Source of the DNA: JAIBJN01 sp963811635
GTDB taxonomy: Bacteria > Actinomycetota > Thermoleophilia > Gaiellales > Gaiellaceae
DNA length: 64,000 nt
NCBI GenBank assembly: GCA_963811635.1
Contig: CAWESB010000017.1
Coordinates: 62,001 to 126,000 of the forward strand
Reading direction: 5' to 3'
A model generated the notes under the pieces. It was not told the origin of the DNA. It saw only the letters and a program-made list of their open reading frames with translations, and did not search any database. Made by a program: the position numbers and the translations under genes. Below, in pieces: positions 33,248 to 39,773 of the stretch (the first letter of the stretch is position 1; each line of letters begins with the position of its first letter).

Positions 33248-33621
33248 CGCTCCACCATCACGGAGGTCGACTTGACCACCGCCACGGCCTCCTGGCCGGG
33301 CCGGAGGCCGAGCTCCTCGGTCGCCTCGCGCGTGATGATGGCAACGACCCGAGCCGGCGCTGTGATGTCGAGCTCGACGCGCGCGAGGAAGCCATCCACC
33401 TCGACCGCGCGCACGACACCGCGAAAGCGATTCCGCGCGCTCAGCTCCTCGGGCTTCCGCCGCTGGAGCCGACTCACCTCCGACGTCGGCACGAGCCGAC
33501 GGTTCGCCTTGTCACGCTCCGTGCGGATCCGGCCGGCCCGATCCCAGCGCCGGAGAGTGTCGAGGCTGATGCCGAGCGCGCGCGCGGCTTCGCTGGCCGT
33601 CAGGACCTGTTGACTGCTCAC
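33244..33621 (-). CDS. HTH (MerR/excisionase-type) + TOBE domain molybdate-responsive regulator
   Basis: A 125-aa protein. The N-terminal helix-turn-helix LTASEAARALGISLDTLRRW is of the MerR/excisionase class. The C-terminal ~65 residues form a Mop/TOBE domain (ARNRFRGVVRAVEVDGFLAR, VVAIITREATEELGLRPGQE, VKSTSVMVER) expected to bind molybdate. This single-chain fusion replaces ModE in many actinobacteria. The start GTG at 33621 is fixed by GAGGAGGT about 5 nt upstream. It is the first gene of the regulator-modB-modC operon and probably represses itself and the divergent modA via the palindromes at 33656-33694. Confidence 0.85.
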   Translation of the reverse strand: MSSQQVLTASEAARALGISLDTLRRWDRAGRIRTERDKANRRLVPTSEVSRLQRRKPEELSARNRFRGVVRAVEVDGFLARVELDITAPARVVAIITREATEELGLRPGQEAVAVVKSTSVMVER

Positions 33622-33655
33622 CCCCACCTCCTCTCGTATAGAGTCGAACGACTCG

Positions 33656-33694
33656 CATAGGCATTGCCTAGGCATCTTTGATCACGCCTAGGCC
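33656..33694. promoter_or_regulatory. Probable operator of the mod locus (overlapping TAGGC/GCCTA palindromes)
   Basis: Between the divergent regulator and modA genes lie TAGGCATTGCCTA (33658-33670, inverted repeat), TGCCTAGGCA (33665-33674, perfect palindrome) and GCCTAGGC (33686-33693, perfect palindrome). Three near-identical half-site clusters in 40 bp are a likely binding site for the HTH-TOBE protein. Confidence 0.6.
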
Positions 33695-33715
33695 CGTTGT
33701 CAAGGAGGCACGTGG

Positions 33716-34483
33716 ATGCGCAGGCTCGCCTGGCTGTACCTACTCGTCGCTCTTCTCCTCGCCGTGGCTGCGTGTGGCGGCGACGACGATGACGCTCAGA
33801 GCGACACCGGCGGCGGAGGTGACAGCTCGCTCACGGTGTACGCAGCGGCGTCGCTGACGGAGGTCTTCCCGGCGATCGACCCGGCTCCCCAGTACAACTT
33901 CGCCGGCTCGGACGAGCTAGCGACCCAGATCCGCGAGGGTGCTCCCGCCGACGTGTACGCAGCCGCGAGCCCCAAGTATCCGGGCGAGCTGTTCGACGAG
34001 GGCCTCGTCGAGGAGCCGGTCACGTTCGCCTCGAACCGGCTCGTCCTGATCGTGCCGAACGACAACCCGGCCGGAATCGAAGAGATCGCCGACGTCACAA
34101 AGCCGGGCACGAAGCTCGTCATTGCGGCCGAGGGCGTCCCGGTCGGCGACTACACCCGACAGGTGCTCGAGGATCTCCAGCTCACGGACGCGCTCGACAA
34201 CGTCGTCTCCAACGAGGACGACGTCAAGGGCGTCGTCGGCAAGATCACGCTGGGCGAGGGCGACGCCGGCTTCGTGTACGCGACGGACGCCGCGGCGGCC
34301 GGCGGCGACGTCACGGTGATCGAGCTCCCGGAGGGCTCGCAGCCGCCGATCGAGTACCAGATCGCGGTCGTGACGAGCAGCGAAGACAAGGAAGCCGCGC
34401 AGGCGTTCGTCGACCTGGTGCTCAGCGACGAAGGTCGTCAGCAGCTCGAGGCGGCCGGCTTCATCGTCCCGGCCGAGCGGTGA
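33716..34483 (+). CDS. modA: Molybdate-binding periplasmic lipoprotein ModA
   Basis: A 255-aa protein with a lipoprotein signal (LLLAVAACGG, Cys20), then the ModA domain. TVYAAASLTEVFPAI is the family N-terminal signature, followed by NFAGSDELATQIREGAPADV, VTFASNRLVLIVP, GEGDAGFVYATDA and YQIAVV. It captures molybdate or tungstate outside the membrane for ModBC. AGGAGG 8 nt before the ATG supports the start. It is divergent from the regulator-modBC operon. Confidence 0.94.
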   Translation: MRRLAWLYLLVALLLAVAACGGDDDDAQSDTGGGGDSSLTVYAAASLTEVFPAIDPAPQYNFAGSDELATQIREGAPADVYAAASPKYPGELFDEGLVEEPVTFASNRLVLIVPNDNPAGIEEIADVTKPGTKLVIAAEGVPVGDYTRQVLEDLQLTDALDNVVSNEDDVKGVVGKITLGEGDAGFVYATDAAAAGGDVTVIELPEGSQPPIEYQIAVVTSSEDKEAAQAFVDLVLSDEGRQQLEAAGFIVPAER

Positions 34484-34489
34484 GGGCCC

Positions 34490-34873
34490 TCAGTCTGACC
34501 GGCCCTCGGCCAGCCAGGACTTCGCGTCCTCGAGCTGGTCGGGCTCGAACACCTTGAGCTCGCCGGGGCTGATCCAGCCGAACGCCGCGATCGCGTTCCG
34601 CATCCAGTCTTTGTCGGTGACGACGGCGAACCGCTCCCAGGCCGACCGGTTCTTGAGGCCGACCGAGCCGGCGGCCTTGACGTCCTCCCAGAGCGCGCCG
34701 AGGTCGAGGCCGTGGAAGTCGGGCGCGGTCTCGACGAGGTAGCGCACGCTCTCGCCGCGGTCGAGCGCCTCGTGGACGGGTGTCAGGAGCTCGTGGTACT
34801 CATCCCGGCCGATCTTCCCGGAGAGCCGGAAGCCCATCGTTCCGGGAGGCATGTCGGCGAGCCGCTCGACCAT
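34490..34873 (-). CDS. SpoIIAA-like (STAS-related) protein
   Basis: A 127-aa protein matching the SpoIIAA-like/DUF3478 family: FRLSGKIGRDEYHELLTPVH, VRYLVETAPDFHGLDLGALW, WERFAVVTDKDWMRNAIAAFGW and GELKVFEPDQLEDAKSWLAE. The family is related to STAS domains and lipid-binding folds; its cellular role is unclear. It follows the class III aminotransferase gene by 10 nt on the same strand. Confidence 0.85.
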   Translation of the reverse strand: MVERLADMPPGTMGFRLSGKIGRDEYHELLTPVHEALDRGESVRYLVETAPDFHGLDLGALWEDVKAAGSVGLKNRSAWERFAVVTDKDWMRNAIAAFGWISPGELKVFEPDQLEDAKSWLAEGRSD

Positions 34874-34883
34874 CGGCCCCGGG

Positions 34884-36236
34884 CTAGCGGCCGGTCAGCT
34901 CGCGCGCGACTTCGCCGAACACCTCGGTGTGGAGGTCGACGTCGGCCTCGGTCGTGGCCGGCGACATGAGCGCCATGTTGTGGAACGGCGTGAGCAGGAT
35001 GCCGCGGTTCAAGACGTACAGGTGGATCAGCCGGTCGAGGAGATGATCGATGCCCTCGGCGGCGTCGCTCCCGGTCACAGGCCGCTCCGGGCGGAAGAGG
35101 TACTCGACGCGACAGCCGAGACGCGTCACGTGCCAGGGGAGCGCGTGCTCGTGGATGACGGCCTGGACGCCGCGCTCGAAGCGCTCGCCCAGGGCGATCA
35201 TGTGCGCGAAGGCCTCCTCCGTGAGTACGTGCTCAAGCGTCGCGCGCATGGCCGCGAGCGAGAGGACGTTGGCCGCGAGCGTGCCCCCCACGCCGCCCAC
35301 GTCCGAGTCGTCGCGCTCGATCGAGGCCTCGATGCGGTCGGCGACCTCCGCCGAGAAGCCGTACGCGGCCGAGGCGATGCCGCTCCCGATCGCCTTGCCG
35401 ACGGTGAGCAGGTCGGGCTCGAGCCCGTGGGCCTGCGTGTAGCCGCCCAGGCCGGTGCAGAGCGTGTGCGTCTCGTCGATGATCAGGAGCGTCCCGGTCG
35501 CCCGCGTCAGCTCGCGCAGTGTCTCGTGGAAGCCCGTCTGCGGGTGGACGATGCCGATGTTCGTGAGCGCCGGCTCGGCGAGAACACACGCTACGTCGCC
35601 CTCCTCGAGCGCGACGCGCAGCGCGTCGGGGTCGTTCCACTCCACCACGCGCGTGGTCGCGTCGAGCGGGACGGGCGGGCCGATGTTGCCCTCGCGCTCG
35701 ATCACGAGGCCGCCGGCGAGCGTCGCGAACGACTCGTCGACGGTCCCGTGGTAGCACCAGTTGAAGACGAGCACCTTCGGCCGGCCCGTGATGTGGCGCG
35801 CGAGTCGGATGGCAAAGCGGTTCGCGTCGGTCGCCGTGAGCGCGAACTGCCAGCGGGGGAGCCCGAAGCGGCGGGTCAGCTCCTCCCCCACCCGGAGCGC
35901 GTCCTCGCTCGGGAGCATGAGCGTGATCCCGCGCGCGGCCTGCTCGGCGACGGCCTGGACGACGGGCTCGGGCGAGTGTCCGGTCATCGCGCCGGTGTCG
36001 CCGAGGCAGAAGTCGACGTACTCGTGCCCGTCGACGTCGCGGAAGCGCGCGCCGGCCGCCTCGGCGGCGTAGACGGGGTAGGCCCCGGGCCAGCGGAGCA
36101 TCCAGTGCATGGGGACCCCGGCGAGCAGGGACGCGGACGCGCGTTGCGAGAGCTCGCCGGAGCGCGGGTGCTCACGCCGGAACCGCTCGAGCTCGCGCTC
36201 GAGCAGCTCCGCCGCCCGCTTGTGCACCTCGCTCAT
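34884..36236 (-). CDS. Class III (glutamate-1-semialdehyde-type) aminotransferase
   Basis: A 450-aa PLP enzyme. FRDVDGHEYVDFCLGDTGAM opens the core domain, ALTATDANRFAIRLARHITG and YHGTVDESF follow, LLIIDETHTLCTG contains the PLP-binding Asp/Glu region and LTVGKAIGSGI the Schiff-base Lys. The large domain resembles glutamate-1-semialdehyde aminomutase, but the CYHGTVDES variant and extra C-terminal helices point to a different transaminase. The ATG at 36236 (MSEVHKR) was chosen; the in-frame extension upstream has no ribosome-binding site. Confidence 0.87.
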   Translation of the reverse strand: MSEVHKRAAELLERELERFRREHPRSGELSQRASASLLAGVPMHWMLRWPGAYPVYAAEAAGARFRDVDGHEYVDFCLGDTGAMTGHSPEPVVQAVAEQAARGITLMLPSEDALRVGEELTRRFGLPRWQFALTATDANRFAIRLARHITGRPKVLVFNWCYHGTVDESFATLAGGLVIEREGNIGPPVPLDATTRVVEWNDPDALRVALEEGDVACVLAEPALTNIGIVHPQTGFHETLRELTRATGTLLIIDETHTLCTGLGGYTQAHGLEPDLLTVGKAIGSGIASAAYGFSAEVADRIEASIERDDSDVGGVGGTLAANVLSLAAMRATLEHVLTEEAFAHMIALGERFERGVQAVIHEHALPWHVTRLGCRVEYLFRPERPVTGSDAAEGIDHLLDRLIHLYVLNRGILLTPFHNMALMSPATTEADVDLHTEVFGEVARELTGR

Positions 36237-36258
36237 GGCGAGCGCTATTGGATCACGT

Positions 36259-37266
36259 TCAGGAGGCGTCGAGCGCAGGCATGATCGTGCCGGTGGCAAG
36301 ATCGACGTGGAGGATCTTGCCTCCGTAGTCGGCCACGAGCAGGTTTCCCTCGTTGGCGAGGGCGACGTCGTAGGGCTGGATGCCCTCCTTCTCGCCGTCG
36401 ACGATCGTCGTGATCACGCCGTCGGTGTCGATCATGCGAACGGAGTTCCCCGCGACGTCGACGAAGTAGATCCGGTCCCGCTCGTCCACCTCGAAGTGCA
36501 CCGGCATCAGCGTCGCATCAAGGGCGGGGCCGCCGTCGCCGGTCGACGACTCGCCCTTCCCCTTGCCGGCGATCCGCGAGATCAAGCCGGTCTCGGCGTC
36601 GACGCGGCGGAAGCGCGTCCACTGGGCGATGAGGAGGTCGCCGTCCGAGGCGATCCCGACGCCGTGCGGCGCCCAGAGTGTGGCCTCCGTCGCGGGCCCG
36701 CCGTCGCCGCCCGCGCCCATCTTGCCGTTGCCGGCCACGGTCGAGATCGTCCCGTCGGTCAGGTCGACCTTGCGAACGGTGTTCCAGCTCGTGATGTAGA
36801 GCGCGCGATTGCCGTCGAGCGCGAGGGCCTGCGGCTCCGGGACGCCGGCCTCGGTTGCCGGGCCGCCGTCGCCGGTCGGCTCCGCCGAGCCGTCGCCCGC
36901 GATCGTCTCGACGGTGCCGGTCTTGGCGTCGATCCGCTCGACGCGGTTCGCCTTCCATTCCGAGACGTAGACGTTCCCGTCGCCGTCGACCTCGACGTCG
37001 ACGGGCGAGGAAACCTGCGCGAGATCGACCGTCTCGCCCGAGGGCTGAATCCGGACGACGCGCTGCGTCCCGAAGTCGGCGGCGACCCACGAGCCGTCCG
37101 GGCTGACGGCGAAGCCCAAGATCGTTCCCGCGGCGGGAACCGAGCTCTCGACCGTCGGCGCCGCGGAGCCGGTGCCGGCCGACCGCTGCTCGTCCTCGCC
37201 GCTACAGGCGGCGGCGAGGACGGCAACGGCGAGGAGTGCGAGCGAGGAGCGGCGTGTGCGACTCAT
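36259..37266 (-). CDS. NHL/SMP-30-like beta-propeller lipoprotein
   Basis: A 335-aa protein with lipoprotein signal MSRTRRSSLALLAVAVLAAAC (Cys21). The mature part has about six propeller blades with repeated D-G-x-G-x-x-Y-V/I and the NHL-like 'TIAGDGSAEPTGDGGPATEA' type motif occurring three times (TGDGGPATEAGV, GGDGGPATEATL, TGDGGPALDATL). It probably binds a ligand outside the membrane. It follows the anti-sigma gene after 30 nt, suggesting it belongs to the same stress or sensing operon. Confidence 0.83.
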   Translation of the reverse strand: MSRTRRSSLALLAVAVLAAACSGEDEQRSAGTGSAAPTVESSVPAAGTILGFAVSPDGSWVAADFGTQRVVRIQPSGETVDLAQVSSPVDVEVDGDGNVYVSEWKANRVERIDAKTGTVETIAGDGSAEPTGDGGPATEAGVPEPQALALDGNRALYITSWNTVRKVDLTDGTISTVAGNGKMGAGGDGGPATEATLWAPHGVGIASDGDLLIAQWTRFRRVDAETGLISRIAGKGKGESSTGDGGPALDATLMPVHFEVDERDRIYFVDVAGNSVRMIDTDGVITTIVDGEKEGIQPYDVALANEGNLLVADYGGKILHVDLATGTIMPALDAS

Positions 37267-37296
37267 GCACCCGGTACACCGCCCGCTCGGGGAGAG

Positions 37297-38031
37297 TCAC
37301 GGAGCGAGCGACTGGGCGATCGCCACGGCCTCGTCCTGCGTCAGGTGGCCTTCCAGGCGGTACGCGACGGGCCCGTTCGACCAGAGCAGGACGTTCGCGC
37401 CCACGCGGAGCGCCTCCTTGTGCCGCTTGAGGTCCGCGCCGATGAACGTGTACGTCGCCTGGGTCGGGCCCTCGAGCCAGACCGCCGGCCGGCCGTCGAC
37501 CTTGATCCCCTCGGCGCGGCCGCCCGGCCCGGCCACCTCGTAGTCGGCGCTGCTCAGGTCGCCGCGCCACTGCGTGAGGAGCAGGCGCGGGCTCTCCGCG
37601 CTCCCGGCGATCAGGATCACGATCCCGCCGACGACGTCGCTGCGGTAGTGGACGACGTCGGGGTCCTGGAGCTCGCCGCGGGTCGGGAGCCGCACGGTGA
37701 ACGACGCCTGCTCGCGCGCCTCGTCGAGGGTTGCCGGCTCGCCGAGGTACGGCCCGGTGACGTCGAGCGCGAACGGCCGCAGCCGCTCGACGTGCTCGAC
37801 GCGCACCCCCGGGAGGCGCTGAAGCAGGTCGCCGACGGCCGAGCGGCCGCCGGGCGTCGCGGCGACCCCGGCCACGAGCGCGGCCGCGAGCACCGCCACG
37901 AGGGCGACCCGCCGCCGGTACCACGGCTCGCGCGGCGCGCGCAGCTCCGGGAGCAGCGCGTCGACGATTGCCGGCGTCTCCGGGAACGCGAAGTCCTCCT
38001 CCTGCAGCATCCGCGCGAGCTCAGTCGTCAC
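37297..38031 (-). CDS. Predicted membrane-anchored anti-sigma factor
   Basis: A 244-aa protein: an N-terminal cytoplasmic ~55 residues (LARMLQEEDFAFPETPAIVD), one membrane helix (VALVAVLAAALVAGVAATPG) and an extracytoplasmic domain (ASFTVRLPTRGELQDPDVVH, ADYEVAGPGGRAEGIKVDG, ending RLEGHLTQDEAVAIAQSLAP). It starts (GTG 38031) 11 nt inside the sigma gene, the usual arrangement for a cognate anti-sigma. There is no HxxxCxxC zinc motif, so it would be a non-ZAS type; binding to the sigma is inferred from coupling. Confidence 0.72.
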   Translation of the reverse strand: MTTELARMLQEEDFAFPETPAIVDALLPELRAPREPWYRRRVALVAVLAAALVAGVAATPGGRSAVGDLLQRLPGVRVEHVERLRPFALDVTGPYLGEPATLDEAREQASFTVRLPTRGELQDPDVVHYRSDVVGGIVILIAGSAESPRLLLTQWRGDLSSADYEVAGPGGRAEGIKVDGRPAVWLEGPTQATYTFIGADLKRHKEALRVGANVLLWSNGPVAYRLEGHLTQDEAVAIAQSLAP

Positions 38032-38575
38032 GGTCGAGCTCCTCTCCGAGCCGCTCGAGCGCGCGGCTGATGCGCATCTTGGCGGCGCCTGTCCGCACCC
38101 CGAGCGCGGCGGCGACCTCGTCCACGGAGAGGTCGAGCACGTAGCGGCCGACGATGGCGACCTGGTCCGGCGGCGCGAGACGGCCGACCGCGGCGGCGAG
38201 CCGCGTCCTTGTCTCCGTCGCGAGGACGTGCGACTCCGGAGAGTCCACCGCGCGCGGGGCCGGCAGCTCGAAGGCGACACGCGTCTCGTGGTGCACCCTC
38301 CGCCCGGCCGCGCGGCGACGGTTCCTCGCCTCGTTGGCGACAATCTGCAGGAGCCACGGGCGGAAGGGGAGCCCGATGTGAAAGCGCCCGATCGCCCGGT
38401 GCGCCTTGAGGAAGGCGTCCTGGACGGCGTCCTGCGCCTCGGCGCTCGAGCCGGTCACGAGCCAGGCGGTGCGGAAGGAGAGCTCTTCGTACATGCGCAA
38501 CAGGGCCTCGAAGGCCAGGGCGTCGCCACGCTTGGCCCGCGCGGCGAGCGCGGCGTCGTCAGGCTGGTCGGTCAC
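38021..38575 (-). CDS. ECF-type RNA polymerase sigma factor
   Basis: About 184 aa. Region 2: FEALLRMYEELSFRTAWLVT, SAEAQDAVQDAFLKAHRAI and RPWLLQIVANEARNRRR. Region 4 HTH: APPDQVAIVGRYVLDLSVDE and VAAALGVRTGAAKMRISRAL. It directs transcription of a small regulon, usually including its own operon. The start is taken at GTG 38575 (MTDQPDDAALAARA); a GTG at 38614 would add 13 residues and is not excluded. Its 3' end overlaps the anti-sigma gene by 11 nt. Confidence 0.9.
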   Translation of the reverse strand: MTDQPDDAALAARAKRGDALAFEALLRMYEELSFRTAWLVTGSSAEAQDAVQDAFLKAHRAIGRFHIGLPFRPWLLQIVANEARNRRRAAGRRVHHETRVAFELPAPRAVDSPESHVLATETRTRLAAAVGRLAPPDQVAIVGRYVLDLSVDEVAAALGVRTGAAKMRISRALERLGEELDRDD

Positions 38576-38621
38576 GTCCCAGGAGAAATACACCTCCCGG
38601 AGGATCGAAGTCACACCCGGC

Positions 38622-39402
38622 TCACAGGAGCCCGCGCAGCCAGCCGCCGTCGACCGCGAACGCGCCGCCGGTGATGTAGCCGGCGCGCTCGGACGCCAGG
38701 AAGACCGCGAGCGCGGCGAACTCCTCGGGCTCTGCCAGCCGACCCATCGGGATCGACGCCTCGAGCCGCGCCTGGATCTCGGCCGGCTCGACGCCTTCGC
38801 GCTCGGCGTTGGCCTTGTTCAGCTCGGTCACACGCTCGGTCGCCGTGTATCCGGGGAGCACCGTGTTGACGGTGATCCCGTCGGCCGCCACCTCGCGCGC
38901 GAGCGTCGCGACGAAGCCCGTCACCGCCGCGCGGAGGCTGTTCGAGAGCATGAGGTTGTCAACCGGCTGCTTCACGGCGACGGAGGTGACGGCGAGGATC
39001 CGGCCCCAGCCGCGCTCCTTCATCCCGGGCAGGATGGCCGTGGAGAGCTCGACCGTGCTGCGGAGGAGGAGCGCCGTCGCCCGGTCCCAGTCCTCGAGTG
39101 TGAGCGTGTCGTGGGTGCCGGCCGGAGGCCCGCCCGTGTTGGCCACGAGGACATCGACGCGGCCGAAGCGCTCGAGGGCGGCCTCGGCGACCCGGGTCGG
39201 CTCGCCCGGGACGCTAAGGTCGGCGGGCACGGCCAGCACGTCGGGCCCGATCGCCGCAGCTGCCGCGCCGAGCCTCTCGGCGTCGCGCGAGCAGAGGGCG
39301 AGCGACGCGCCCTCGGCCGCCAGCTCGCTCGGCGACCGCGCGGCCGATTCCACGGCTGGCGCCGCAGACGAGCGCGACCTTGCCCTCGAGGCCGAGGTTC
39401 AC
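38622..39402 (-). CDS. Short-chain dehydrogenase/reductase (frameshifted)
   Basis: An SDR with the NAD(P)-binding ALVCGASRGIGRAVAE, then (after a one-base insertion near 39327) ELAAEGASLALCSRDAERLG, DVLVANTGGPPAG, the AVTSVAVKQPVDN active-site segment, VNTVLPGYTATERV and YITGGAFAVDGGWLRG. The usual YxxxK catalytic tyrosine appears replaced: the segment reads SNSLRAAVTGFVATLA. Ser-Asn-Ser at the Tyr position suggests an altered or non-catalytic SDR. Restored length 260 codons. It overlaps the cupin gene by 4 nt (GTGA). Confidence 0.82.
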
Positions 39403-39773
39403 GTACGCCGCAGGTAGGCGTCGGAGCCGTCGAGCCAGTCCTGGCGAGGCGGGCAGAAGACGTCGACGTCGAGCGTGTCCTCGAGCGCCTGCGCCTCGTG
39501 CGGGACCCAGGAGGGGATGTGCAGCACCTCGCCCGCGTGGACGTCGACCACCTCGGACTTGTCCTCGCCGAGCCAGAAGCGCAGGGTGCCCTCGAGGATG
39601 TAGGTGAGCTGCTCGTTCTCGTGCGAGTGCTGCGGGACGATGCAGTCCTTGTCGAGATAGACGTGCGCGAGCATCATCCGCTCGGTCGTGACGAGGCGCC
39701 GGTGGAGGTCCGGCTTCAGCTCCTCCTTCGGCATGTCCTCCCAGCGATAGTGCGTCGTCCCCAGGCTGCTCAC
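39399..39773 (-). CDS. Cupin-domain protein
   Basis: A 124-aa cupin with VPQHSHENEQLTYILEGTLR (motif 1) and VVDVHAGEVLHIPSWVPHEAQ (motif 2). It is often paired with SDR genes in actinobacteria, where it may be a dioxygenase- or isomerase-like accessory. GTG start at 39773 overlaps the stop of the large membrane protein gene (GTGA), and its stop overlaps the SDR start, so three genes are coupled in one minus-strand operon. Confidence 0.85.
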   Translation of the reverse strand: MSSLGTTHYRWEDMPKEELKPDLHRRLVTTERMMLAHVYLDKDCIVPQHSHENEQLTYILEGTLRFWLGEDKSEVVDVHAGEVLHIPSWVPHEAQALEDTLDVDVFCPPRQDWLDGSDAYLRRT

